Shown here one piece after another: positions 17,301-25,370 of a stretch of DNA of 41,310 nt. The position numbers and the translations under genes were made by a program. The DNA is taken from NCBI GenBank assembly GCA_035545535.1, contig DASZYF010000049.1:1-41310 (forward strand), given 5' to 3'. This stretch comes from DASZYF01 sp035545535. Lineage in GTDB: Bacteria; Actinomycetota; Actinomycetes; Mycobacteriales; CAJCIY01. Each line of letters opens with the position of its first letter. Positions within the stretch are counted from its first letter, which is position 1. The notes below the pieces were generated by a model. The model searched no databases. It saw only the letters and a program-made list of their open reading frames with translations, and was not told the origin of the DNA.

Positions 17301-18401
17301 TCAGGCGGTCGGCTTCAGCCCGCCCGAGAGCGCCGCGCCGATGAGCGAGGGCAGGTCGACCGGGGTGCTCGTCGCCGGCGCGGTGACCGTGACCGGGGCC
17401 TGGCTGAAGTCGAGCTGGATCGGGAAGTGGTGGCCCGACAACGTCGGCTGATCCTTGGCCGGGAAGAACTGGAAGATGTCGATCGAGATCTGGCTGAGGG
17501 AGCTCCCCTTGACCTTCGCGTCGATCTTCACCGTCCGCTCGGGCACCTTGCTGAGGTCGACCTGGCTCAGGGCGGCGCCGAGCTGCGGCACCGTCCGGGC
17601 GACGCCGACGAGGTCGGTAGCAACCTTCTTCACCGGCGCGGACAGCGTGAGGTCGGTCTCGTCGCCGTTCGTCGCTCCCCGCTCGACCGTCACGTCCCCG
17701 CGCAGCGCGGCGATCACCTTCGCGCCCAGGTCCCCGGCCAGGCCCGGCGTGGCGCCGCCCTGTCGGGCGAGGCCGGACAGGGCCCCGAGGTCGAGCTTCA
17801 GCCAGTCACCGGCGAGCGCGTTGTCGATGAAGGCGAGCTTGGGGTTCTGCGCGAGCTTGTGCGCGGGGGCGAGCGCCGAGCTCGGCGTACCGGACAGCGA
17901 CAGGATCTTGGGAACGGCCGCGCGGACGTAGAGCACGCCGGCGATCGTCTTGGTCTCGAACAGCGTTCCGCTCGCGCCGTTGACCGTGACGTCGGAGCTC
18001 GTCTTCGTCCCGGCCTTGTCGAGCGGCGAGCCGTCGGTGGACGTCACCGCGAAGGTGATGTTGCCACCGAGCGCCTCGAGCCCGAGCTTCTCGTCCGCGC
18101 TGTTGCTGCTGCTGTCATCGCTGCCGTCGCTGGTCACCTCGCCGAGCACGGCGAGGTCCGAGGTCGACGCGCCGATGCTCAGCTTCGCCGTCACCGACGA
18201 GCCGGAGCCGAGGGCTGCCAGGGCCGTCGCGAACGCCGCCTCACCGTCGGCGGGCAGCGACGCGGCCGCGGCACTCGTGGACGCACCCGCACCGTTGCCG
18301 GAGCTCGGCGCCTTGGCCTTCGTCGATCCGCAGGCAGCGGTGGTCAGCGCCGCGGCGGCGGCCAGCGCGACGAGAGGGACCCGGGTCCGGATGCTCAGCA
18401 C
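17301..18401 (-). CDS. Secreted lipoprotein of unknown function
   Basis: The 366-residue protein has a lipoprotein signal peptide: RTRVPLVALAAAAALTTAAC with Cys near residue 24, followed by GST and a Ser/Ala/Gly linker. It should be lipidated on the outer face of the membrane. The rest is beta-rich with features seen in actinobacterial LppX/LprG-like or related lipoproteins (GVLYVRAAVP, GDWLKLDLGAL, QISIDIFQF), but I cannot fix a family. GTG start at 18401 lies only nine bases from a strong hairpin and has no clear ribosome binding site. Role may be lipid carriage or surface binding; this is inference. Confidence 0.75.
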   Translation of the reverse strand: MLSIRTRVPLVALAAAAALTTAACGSTKAKAPSSGNGAGASTSAAAASLPADGEAAFATALAALGSGSSVTAKLSIGASTSDLAVLGEVTSDGSDDSSSNSADEKLGLEALGGNITFAVTSTDGSPLDKAGTKTSSDVTVNGASGTLFETKTIAGVLYVRAAVPKILSLSGTPSSALAPAHKLAQNPKLAFIDNALAGDWLKLDLGALSGLARQGGATPGLAGDLGAKVIAALRGDVTVERGATNGDETDLTLSAPVKKVATDLVGVARTVPQLGAALSQVDLSKVPERTVKIDAKVKGSSLSQISIDIFQFFPAKDQPTLSGHHFPIQLDFSQAPVTVTAPATSTPVDLPSLIGAALSGGLKPTA

Positions 18402-18409
18402 GCGCCCAG

Positions 18410-18441
18410 GTTCCCACGCCCGGGTGTCGGGCCCCGGGAAC
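18410..18441 (-). terminator. Nested hairpin after the alkyltransferase-like gene
   Basis: gttccc (18410-18415) pairs with gggaac (18436-18441), and inside gcccg (18418-18422) pairs with cgggc (18428-18432) around a five-base loop. It begins 27 bases after the alkyltransferase-like stop on the minus strand and ends just before the lipoprotein start. It probably separates the two transcripts, or it shapes the lipoprotein leader. Confidence 0.5.
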
Positions 18442-18467
18442 GAACTGACGTGCCGTGGCCGACGTGG

Positions 18468-18857
18468 CTAGGAGCCGTCCCAGCGGGCGCGGCGCAGATC
18501 GACGCGCTCGCCGTCGGGACGCAGCGGCGTCTTCTCCTTGCGCAACCGGGTCAGCGCTTCGAGCTCGTGCCCGGGCGCGGGCGCGCCGGTGGAGAGCAGC
18601 ACCCGCCACCACGCGACCTCATGCCCGTGGTTGGCCATGACCTGGCCGACCATGCGCGCTCGACGCGGGTACCCGACGTACTCGGCGACGTCGCCGTACG
18701 TCATCACCTTGCCGCGCGGGATCTTCTGCACCGCGTCGAGCACGAGGGCCGAGAACGCCGACGGACCCGCGCCCGTGCGGAACCCACCGCCGAGGCCCGC
18801 GGATGCCGACTCCGGCGGTCGGGTGCGCTTCGCCGGCGGGCGCGGCGGCAGCGTCAT
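18468..18857 (-). CDS. Alkyltransferase-like protein (MGMT fold, no acceptor cysteine)
   Basis: The 129-residue protein has the DNA-binding domain of O6-methylguanine-DNA methyltransferase: VMTYGDVAEYVG with Tyr54, and the arginine finger Arg68 in RARMVGQVM. The canonical PCHRV is replaced by AWWRV (82-86), so the methyl-accepting cysteine is Trp83. This is the mark of alkyltransferase-like proteins, which bind O6-alkylguanine, flip the base and channel it to nucleotide excision repair without removing the alkyl group. An extended N-terminus of about 30 residues is low complexity. ATG 18857 lies 14 bases after the moeZ stop, so the two are probably cotranscribed. The neighbourhood also has adnAB. 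Confidence 0.88.
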   Translation of the reverse strand: MTLPPRPPAKRTRPPESASAGLGGGFRTGAGPSAFSALVLDAVQKIPRGKVMTYGDVAEYVGYPRRARMVGQVMANHGHEVAWWRVLLSTGAPAPGHELEALTRLRKEKTPLRPDGERVDLRRARWDGS

Positions 18858-18871
18858 GCGTCAGGTGCGGG

Positions 18872-20035
18872 TCAGTAGACGGGCAGCGACGGGTCGACCT
18901 GCTTGATCCATGCCACGACGCCGCCCTGCTCGTGCACCGCGTCGCTGAACCCGGCCTGCTTCGCGATCGCGAGCACCTCCGCGCTGCGAACGCCTGTCTT
19001 GCAGTAGAAGACCGGCCGCTTGTCCGGCGACAGCGACGACAGTGCCGATCCGTTCAGCCACTGGTCCTTGGGGACGAGCCGCGCGCCCGGGATGGAGACG
19101 ATCTCCCACTCGGCCGGCTCGCGCACGTCGATGAGGTCGATGGCCTCACCGTCGTCGAGCATCTTCTTGAGCTCGTTCGCGGTGATCGTCGAGTCGAGCG
19201 CGGCCGCGACCGCCTCGTCGGAGAGCGTGCCGCAGAACGCCTCGTAGTCGATGAGCTCGGTGACCGGCTGGGTGTTCGGGTCCTTGCGGATCTTGATGGT
19301 GCGGTAGGTCATGTCGAGCGCGTCGTAGACCATCAGCCGGCCGAGGAGCGTCTCGCCGATGCCCGTGACGAGCTTGACCGCTTCGGTCGCCATGATCGAA
19401 CCGATCGACGCACACAGCACCCCGAGGACGCCGCCCTCGGCGCAGCTCGGGACCATGCCGGGCGGCGGGGGCTCGGGGTACAGGTCGCGGTACTGCGGGC
19501 CGTACTGGTCCCAGAAGACCGAGGCCTGACCCTCGAAGCGGTAGATCGAACCCCACACGTAGGGCATGCCGAGGATCACGCACGCGTCGTTGACGAGGTA
19601 GCGCGTGGCGAAGTTGTCCGTGCCGTCGACCACGAGGTCGTACTGGCGGAACAGGTCGAGGACGTTACTCGAGTCGAGCCGGTCGGTGTGCAGGTTGACC
19701 GTGACGAGCGGGTTGATCTCGAGCACGCTGTCGCGCGCGCTCTCGGCCTTCGGGCGGCCGACGTCGGACTGCCCGTGGATGATCTGACGCTGCAGGTTCG
19801 ACTCGTCGACGACGTCGAACTCGACGATGCCGAGCGTACCGACGCCCGCGGCGGCGAGGTACATGAGCACCGGCGATCCCAGGCCGCCGGCGCCGACGCA
19901 GAGCACCTTGGCGTTCTTGAGCCGGCGCTGTCCCACGCTGGCGACGTCCGGGACGATCAGGTGGCGCGAGTAGCGCATGACCTCTTCGCGGGTCAGCGAC
20001 TCAGCGGGCTCGACGAGCGGGGGCAGGACAGTCAC
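18872..20035 (-). CDS. moeZ: MoeZ-type adenylyltransferase/sulfurtransferase
   Basis: The 387-residue protein joins a ThiF/MoeB E1-like domain with a C-terminal rhodanese domain. It activates the C-terminal glycine of small sulfur carrier proteins with ATP and loads sulfur for molybdopterin, thiocarboxylate-dependent cysteine or related synthesis. Visible motifs are the nucleotide loop GAGGLGSP, DVVDESNLQRQ, DGTDNFATRY, and the rhodanese loop YCKTGVRS with the persulfide cysteine. The zinc-binding CxxC usual in E. coli MoeB is replaced by QYRD ahead of LYPEPPPP, as in mycobacterial MoeZ. I choose GTG 20035 (TVLPPLVEPAESLT); the open frame runs to 20122 but the extra sequence is unlike the family. 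GGAGAGG lies ten bases upstream. Confidence 0.93.
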   Translation of the reverse strand: MTVLPPLVEPAESLTREEVMRYSRHLIVPDVASVGQRRLKNAKVLCVGAGGLGSPVLMYLAAAGVGTLGIVEFDVVDESNLQRQIIHGQSDVGRPKAESARDSVLEINPLVTVNLHTDRLDSSNVLDLFRQYDLVVDGTDNFATRYLVNDACVILGMPYVWGSIYRFEGQASVFWDQYGPQYRDLYPEPPPPGMVPSCAEGGVLGVLCASIGSIMATEAVKLVTGIGETLLGRLMVYDALDMTYRTIKIRKDPNTQPVTELIDYEAFCGTLSDEAVAAALDSTITANELKKMLDDGEAIDLIDVREPAEWEIVSIPGARLVPKDQWLNGSALSSLSPDKRPVFYCKTGVRSAEVLAIAKQAGFSDAVHEQGGVVAWIKQVDPSLPVY

Positions 20036-20134
20036 AGGGTGCAGACCTCTCCATGATCTCGGCGGGCGTGGCCGGTGCGTGAGCCGCACGCTTCCCACGC
20101 GCACGACCACCCGTCGGCACAACCCTGCCAGAGC

Positions 20135-20152
20135 CCGGAGTTGTTCCTCCGG
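20135..20152 (-). terminator. Small hairpin between the coiled-coil gene and moeZ
   Basis: ccggag (20135-20140) and ctccgg (20147-20152) pair over 6 bp around ttgttc, and a further agc/gct pairing outside is possible with a one-base bulge. It lies about 43 bases after the stop of the coiled-coil protein on the minus strand in a 159-base gap. A terminator or part of the moeZ leader are both possible. Confidence 0.35.
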
Positions 20153-20194
20153 CTGGAGTGGTGCCCACCTCAGCCGGCCCGGCGACCGGTGCGC

Positions 20195-22234
20195 TCAGCC
20201 CTCGTCGTCTTCGCCATCGGCGGCGCCGCGGCGCCACCAGCGCTTCTTGGCGGGCTTGTCGTCCTCCCCGCCCGCTTCGGATGCCGGGACGTCCGCCTCG
20301 GAGGCGCCGGGCGCCGGCGGGGCGCTGTGCGGAGGGCCACCGGCGGTGGGATTGCCCACGGGCAGCGGCGGCGGGAGCGGAGGCGGCAAGGGCGGGAGCG
20401 CCGGCGCGGCGCTCGCGGCCGGGTCGGTGTCCGCGGGGGCCGCCGGGGTGGGCGTCGCCGTCAGCGGGGCGGGCGGGGTCGAAGGCGAGGGCGTGGGAGG
20501 CGGGGTGGCACCGGGCCGCGGGAACATCGGCGCGCTCGGGGGCGGGGGTTGCGTGGACGCGCCCGGGACCCGCTTGGGCAGCGGGGTGGTGAGCGGCGGG
20601 ACACCGACGGTGGGCGGGTCCAGTGGGTCGTCCTCAGCGGGGGCAGCGGCCGGAGGCGCGGCGGGCGGCGGGCTCACGACCGGCGGTCGCGGTGGCGGTG
20701 TGATGACCGCCGGCGCGTCGGTGGTGGGTTCGGGTGCTCGCGGCGGGGTGACGGCCGCCGGCGGTGCGGGCGGCTCGGGTGCCCGCGGCGGTGTCAGCAC
20801 GGGAGGAGCCGGAGGCGTGGGCGCAGTGCTCGCAGCGGTGATCGGCGCGGTGGTCGGTGCGGGGGGCGTCGGCGCGACCGGCGGGGTGATGACGGGCGGG
20901 GCGGGCGCGGGGGGTGGCGGGGCCGGCGCGGTGTCGACCACGGACGGCTCCGCGTCGTCCTCGGCACCCTCATCGTCACCCTGATCGGCAACGTCATAGG
21001 CAACGTCATAGGCATCGTCGTCGGCGGCGAGCTCGGCGAGCGCAGCGGCCGCAGGGTCCGCCTCGGGGGTGGCGGGGGCGAGCTCGACGACCTCGATCAC
21101 CGGCGCCGCCGCGGGTTCTGCTGCGGCTTCGTCGGCGGTCTCGTCGGCCGCGTCGTCCTCGTTGTCGGCCAGCGCGTCGGCGACCGGGTCGGCCGACGGC
21201 GTCGCGGGCGCGATGAGCGGCGCAGCGTGACCGCGGTCGGGGTGCGCGGGAGGCGGCGGCGCGGGCTCGCGCACGTCGCCGGTCTCGGCGAGCGCATCGG
21301 CCACCGGGTCCGCCGAGGGCGTCGCGGGTGAGATCGTCGAGGTGGCGGGAGCCGGTGCGGTCGCTGCGGTCGCTGCGGTCGGTGGGACGGCGACCGTGGG
21401 GAGCCGGACGAGGACGGTCTCGGCGAGCGCGAGCGCGGCCTCGTCGATGTGGGCGCGGAGCCGGGCCTCGCTGGCCGCGATCATGTCGAGCACCGAAGGC
21501 TCGATCGCCGCGACGAGCTCGTCGGCGTTGCCGTCGCCGGACATCTCGCGGAGCGTGTCGAGGCTGCGGCGCAGGCCGGCGACCTCCTCGGCGACGGGGG
21601 CGACGGTCTCGCGCGCGACGGCGCGGTCCAGCTCTCCGGTCAGGTCGTCGATGCGACCGGTGATCTGCCCGAGGCTGTCCTTGAGGCTGTCGATGGCGCG
21701 GGTGAGGCCGCTGATCGACGCCGCGTGCTCGTCCTTCAGCGCCGCGACCGCGTCCGCGACCGCGGCGATGCTCTGCGCGTGCTCGGGGTCGACGCTGGTC
21801 GACCCGGCAGCGGCAGTGACCGCTGAGCGCACGCCCTCGACCTGCTCCGACACGCGAGCGGCGACGCCGGCGGCGGCGCTCTCGGGCAGCAGGTGCAGGT
21901 CGGTGCGGACTCCGGCCAGCCCGTCGGACAGCTCGTCGACGCGGCGGGAGACGTCGTCCAGCCGGCGCTCGAGGGCGGCGAGGCCGCTGCGGACCTCGGC
22001 AGTGATGGGCGCTGACGCGGACTGCGCCCCTTCGAGCGCGGCGCTGCGCAGCGCGTCGGCGTCGATGCCGGACAGCGCGGCCAGGCCGGCGCGGACCTCG
22101 GCGATGGCGTCGGTCAGCGCCTTCTGCTCGGCGACCTGCTCCTCGACCGCCTTCGACAGCATCGAGCCCAGGCGGTCGGCGGGCGCTCCGGGCGCCCGCA
22201 CGGTCGGTGGCGGTCCGATGGGCGGCTCAGCCAC
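20195..22234 (-). CDS. Coiled-coil and proline-rich protein of unknown function
   Basis: The 679-residue protein has two halves. Residues about 20-290 are strongly helical with heptad-like spacing (SGLAALERRLDDVSRRVDEL, DSLKDSLGQITGRIDDL) and should form long coiled coils. The rest is Pro/Ala/Asp-rich and disordered, with three near-copies of ATPSADPVADALA about 40 residues apart and twice TPPRAPEP. It ends with a basic, aromatic patch KKRWWRRG and an acidic tip. There is no signal peptide or membrane span. GTG 22234 follows GGGGAGAG. I do not recognise a family; a scaffold or cell-pole/cytoskeletal type of role would fit but is a guess. Confidence 0.7.
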   Translation of the reverse strand: MAEPPIGPPPTVRAPGAPADRLGSMLSKAVEEQVAEQKALTDAIAEVRAGLAALSGIDADALRSAALEGAQSASAPITAEVRSGLAALERRLDDVSRRVDELSDGLAGVRTDLHLLPESAAAGVAARVSEQVEGVRSAVTAAAGSTSVDPEHAQSIAAVADAVAALKDEHAASISGLTRAIDSLKDSLGQITGRIDDLTGELDRAVARETVAPVAEEVAGLRRSLDTLREMSGDGNADELVAAIEPSVLDMIAASEARLRAHIDEAALALAETVLVRLPTVAVPPTAATAATAPAPATSTISPATPSADPVADALAETGDVREPAPPPPAHPDRGHAAPLIAPATPSADPVADALADNEDDAADETADEAAAEPAAAPVIEVVELAPATPEADPAAAALAELAADDDAYDVAYDVADQGDDEGAEDDAEPSVVDTAPAPPPPAPAPPVITPPVAPTPPAPTTAPITAASTAPTPPAPPVLTPPRAPEPPAPPAAVTPPRAPEPTTDAPAVITPPPRPPVVSPPPAAPPAAAPAEDDPLDPPTVGVPPLTTPLPKRVPGASTQPPPPSAPMFPRPGATPPPTPSPSTPPAPLTATPTPAAPADTDPAASAAPALPPLPPPLPPPLPVGNPTAGGPPHSAPPAPGASEADVPASEAGGEDDKPAKKRWWRRGAADGEDDEG

Positions 22235-22382
22235 GTCCGGTCGCTCTCCCCACTGCTGCGCCCGCGGCAGCTCCGCGGGCAGCCCTGTGCGGCGAGCATC
22301 GCACGGCGAGCCGCTTCACGCGGCGAATCAGCGCGGCGTGCCGCCTCCCGATCAGCCTGCCGCGCGGGGCGTCGCGGACCGC

Positions 22383-23051
22383 TCAGGCGGCGGGACGCAA
22401 CCGCGGCGCGAGCGCGGACACCACGCTGCGCACCACGGCCTGGCGCGGGTCCTCGCGCACGGCCGCCTCGCCGTCGATGGCCGCGGACACGTCCCCGCCG
22501 GCTGTCCGGACGGAGAGCACGGTGTGCGCGCGGCGGGCGCCGGGCTCGCCGAGGACCTCGACCTCGTCCACCTCACCGCTGATCGCGCCCTCGGTGAGGG
22601 CTTCGAGCGCGGCGAGCGTGGCCGAGGCGACGACGCGCAGCAGACCCATGCCGCCGTCGACCTCTCCCGACGCGATGCCCTCCTCGACGATGCCGTCCCG
22701 CGCGACGGTGACGGTCACCTCGACCGTGTCACCGGCGCTGACCACGCGCAGCCGCTCGACCGATGGCGCGCCGCTCTCCGACGACAGGACGCACTCGGCC
22801 TCCTCGACGAGCGCGACCGAGGCGACGTCGACGCCGAGCGCGAAGCGCTCCCGGAGCAGCCGGCCGACGGCCGTCGCGACCGTCACCTCGTCGATGCCCT
22901 CGCCGAGGTCGAGGCGCAGCACCCCCGGTCCAGGTGCTGCGCCTTCGACCGGACCGTCGTCGGGGTCCAGGGCCACATCGGCGACTCCGTGGACCTCGCG
23001 GACGGCGGCGACCAGCGTGGCGGCATCCGTTCGAGTGCCTGCGAGGCTCAC
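22383..23051 (-). CDS. Hypothetical protein downstream of Ku
   Basis: The 222-residue protein has two similar-looking alpha/beta units, such as TLVAAVREVHGVADVALDP and TVATAVGRLLRERFALGVDV. It also has repeated beta stretches (VEVTVTVARDGIVEEG, AHTVLSVRTAGGDVSAAIDG). It has no signal peptide, membrane span or catalytic motif I know. The frame is open further upstream to 23321, but that part is an arginine-rich reflection of the Ku tail. The first start codon past the Ku stop is GTG 23051, without an obvious ribosome binding site. The gene follows Ku by 76 bases on the same strand and may be cotranscribed, so a link with end joining is possible but unproven. Confidence 0.6.
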   Translation of the reverse strand: MSLAGTRTDAATLVAAVREVHGVADVALDPDDGPVEGAAPGPGVLRLDLGEGIDEVTVATAVGRLLRERFALGVDVASVALVEEAECVLSSESGAPSVERLRVVSAGDTVEVTVTVARDGIVEEGIASGEVDGGMGLLRVVASATLAALEALTEGAISGEVDEVEVLGEPGARRAHTVLSVRTAGGDVSAAIDGEAAVREDPRQAVVRSVVSALAPRLRPAA

Positions 23052-23127
23052 GACCGCGGTATCGACCGCGCGTGAGGGTTGCCTTGAGCGGCCTAGCGAC
23101 TCTCGCCCGTACGGAGCAACGGGCCGC

Positions 23128-24093
23128 TCACGCGGACTTGCGGACCGCCTTCTTCTCGTCGGCCTTCGCGGCCTTCTTGGCGGTGGTCTTCCGCGAGCTC
23201 GTGCTCGCGGCCGGCGCGTTCTTGGCGGGCGCCTTCTTGGCCGCCTTCTTGACCACCTTCTTCGGCGCGGCCTTGCCGGCCGTCGCCTTCGCCCCCTCCT
23301 TCGCGGTCGCCGCGCCGACACCCTTCGCGGCCTCGACGCTCGCGCGCAGCGCGGCCATGAGGTCGAGCACCGGGGCGCTCGGCTCGGCGTCGGCGACGGG
23401 GCTCTTGACCTCGTGCCCCTCGACCTTCGCGTCGATCAGCTCCTGCAGCGCCTCGCGGTAGTCGTCGTGGTACTCCTCCGGCTCGAAGTCGCCGGCGAGC
23501 GTCTCGATGAGCGACTGCGCCATGTGCAGCTCCTGCGGCCGCACGTCGACGTCCTCACCGAGGAACGCGAACTCGGGGGTGCGGATCTCGTCGGGCCACA
23601 GCATCGTCTCGAGGACGAACACGCCGTCCTTCACCCGGAGCACGGCGAGCTGCTCGCGGTTGCGCAGCGCGACCTTGACGAGCGCGACGCGGCCGGATGC
23701 CTCGAGCGCGTCGCGCAGCAGCACGTAGGGCTTGGTCCCGTTCTTCTCCGGCTCGAGGTAGTAGCTCTTCGCGAAGTAGATGGGATCGACCTGCTCCAGC
23801 GGCACGAACGCCTGCACGTCGATCTGCTTCTGCGTGGGCAGCGGGAGCTCGGAGAAGTCGTCGTCGGTGAGCACGACGACGTCACCGCTGGGCAACGAGT
23901 ACCCCTTCGCGATGTCGGCGTACTGCACCTCTTCACCGTCGGCCTCGGCCACGCGCTTGTAGCGGATGCGCGAGCCGTCGCTGCGCCGCACCTGGTGGAA
24001 GGAGACGTCCTTCTCCTCCGTGGCGCCGTAGAGCTTGACCGGGATCGTCACCAGGCCGAAGCCGACCGAGCCCTTCCAGATGGACCGAGGCAT
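23128..24093 (-). CDS. ku: Bacterial Ku DNA end-binding protein
   Basis: The 321-residue protein forms a homodimeric ring on DNA ends and recruits LigD-type enzymes for non-homologous end joining. The N-terminus MPRSIWKGSVGFGLVTIPVKLY is typical, followed by the Ku core through about residue 250 (SYYLEPEK, GKVALVKV-like and AFLGEDVDVRPQELHMAQ stretches). Beyond the core is a basic Lys/Ala-rich tail of about 65 residues (KKVVKKAAKKAPAKN), as in Ku proteins with extended DNA-binding C-termini. ATG 24093 is preceded by AAGGTGGAGG. The matching ligase and polymerase lie about 6 kb away at 29745-31594. Confidence 0.96.
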   Translation of the reverse strand: MPRSIWKGSVGFGLVTIPVKLYGATEEKDVSFHQVRRSDGSRIRYKRVAEADGEEVQYADIAKGYSLPSGDVVVLTDDDFSELPLPTQKQIDVQAFVPLEQVDPIYFAKSYYLEPEKNGTKPYVLLRDALEASGRVALVKVALRNREQLAVLRVKDGVFVLETMLWPDEIRTPEFAFLGEDVDVRPQELHMAQSLIETLAGDFEPEEYHDDYREALQELIDAKVEGHEVKSPVADAEPSAPVLDLMAALRASVEAAKGVGAATAKEGAKATAGKAAPKKVVKKAAKKAPAKNAPAASTSSRKTTAKKAAKADEKKAVRKSA

Positions 24094-24196
24094 GCCTCCA
24101 CCTTCTCGCGCGAGACGTCGGGCCGCCAACCGTCCAGAGGCCTCTCGTGGGATCTACCCGTGAGACGTGCGGGGCACCCCCGACTCATCGGCGCGG

Positions 24197-25264
24197 TCAG
24201 ACGCCCTTGCGGAGGGTGAACCACTGCAGGCCCTTCGCGGTGCCGAGCAGCAGGCGGCGGGCGCCGCCCTTCTTCGCCGGGTCGCCGAGCGCGACCGAGA
24301 GGATGGCGACCTTCGCGTGCGAGTAGCCCAGGGGCGAGCAGCTGCCGTCGTCGGTGCAGAAGCCCACCGCCACCCGGTTGGCGACGGCGTACTCGTGGTG
24401 CCCGATGGGCTGCAGGTTGAACGGCCCGCAGCTCACGACCTTGTCCCCGCTCGGGATGACGTAGCCCGACAGCTGCCACTGGTAGGTGCCGATCTGGGAG
24501 GGCTCCAGCGCGTAGGAGGTGCCCCCGCCGCACGCCAGGACGGTCACCTCGCCGTGCGCGCCCGAGCCGGCGAGGACGCTCGTCACCGGCCACGACGTCG
24601 GCTGATCGCCGACGAACCCGTTCGCCGGCAGGCCGTCGTTCGCGTAGTAGGGCCCGCGGCCGTTCACGATCTCGCCGAACCCGACGGTCTCCCCCGACAG
24701 GTAGATCGTCGAGCCGCTGATGAACAGGCTCGTGACGAGGCTGCCGAACTGGTCGAGCGGCCCACCCGACCACGTCTGCCCCGCGTCGTGGGAGACGAAC
24801 AGGCCCTGGTCGTCCCCGATCGCGACGGTGGAGCCGTGGGCCGCGATCGCGGTCACGAGCGTCGGGGGCGTGCTCGTCGAGCCGGCCCGCGGGAGTGCGG
24901 TCCACGTGCCGCCGCTGTCGGTCGTGCGCAAGATCGCGCCGTCCACGCCGGCGTACACCTTGCGGCTCGCCTGGCTCGTCGGGTCGGCCGCGAGCACGGT
25001 GACGTCGCCCGCCGGCCCGTTGCGGTGCCAGGTCTTGCCGCCGTCGGTGCTCCGGTACATCCCCTTGGGTGTGCCGGCGAGCAGGCCGTGCGCGCCGGTG
25101 CGGGCGAGCGCCTGGACGGCGAGGCCCTTGAGCGCGAACGCGGCGGAGCCTTGTGGCCAGGTGACGGACGCGCGCCGGGGCGCTGCGACCGAAGCGCCGG
25201 GGAGGGCGGCGCCGAGAAGGGCTGCTCCGACCAGCAGGGGGACGATCCGCGCGCGAGTGATCAC
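24197..25264 (-). CDS. Secreted BNR-repeat beta-propeller protein
   Basis: The 355-residue protein has a signal peptide (RARIVPLLVGAALLGAALPG, cleavage near GASVAA) and Asp-box repeats STDGGKTW, TTDSGGTW and SHDAGQTW. These are the hallmark of sialidase/sortilin/Ycf48-like beta-propellers. The catalytic arginine triad of sialidases cannot be made out, so a binding or scaffold role is more likely than glycosidase activity. Four cysteines in the second half (LACGGG, VSCGPF, FCTDDGSC) may form disulfides. It stands alone on the minus strand, 103 bases before Ku. The start is ATG 25264. Confidence 0.8.
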   Translation of the reverse strand: MITRARIVPLLVGAALLGAALPGASVAAPRRASVTWPQGSAAFALKGLAVQALARTGAHGLLAGTPKGMYRSTDGGKTWHRNGPAGDVTVLAADPTSQASRKVYAGVDGAILRTTDSGGTWTALPRAGSTSTPPTLVTAIAAHGSTVAIGDDQGLFVSHDAGQTWSGGPLDQFGSLVTSLFISGSTIYLSGETVGFGEIVNGRGPYYANDGLPANGFVGDQPTSWPVTSVLAGSGAHGEVTVLACGGGTSYALEPSQIGTYQWQLSGYVIPSGDKVVSCGPFNLQPIGHHEYAVANRVAVGFCTDDGSCSPLGYSHAKVAILSVALGDPAKKGGARRLLLGTAKGLQWFTLRKGV

Positions 25265-25370
25265 GAGGCGGTCCTATCCCGTGGCGATCGACACCGTCCA
25301 TGGTCCGTGCGGGCCACGTCCACACCACGGTCAGGCGATCACGCCGTCGGGCCCGCCTCGGAAGGCCCGG

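Noticed and set aside
16143..18878. 911-codon plus-strand frame across three minus-strand genes
   Set aside because: It spans several real genes and their gaps, including the signal peptides and a terminator; no family features.
20986..21020. Short tandem gcaacgtcatag repeat
   Set aside because: It encodes the repeated AYDV inside the disordered tail of the coiled-coil protein and needs no separate explanation.
22383..23321. Longer 312-residue version of the protein after Ku
   Set aside because: The added N-terminus is nearly all Arg/Pro and is the Ku tail read in another frame; GTG 23051 is the first start beyond the Ku stop.
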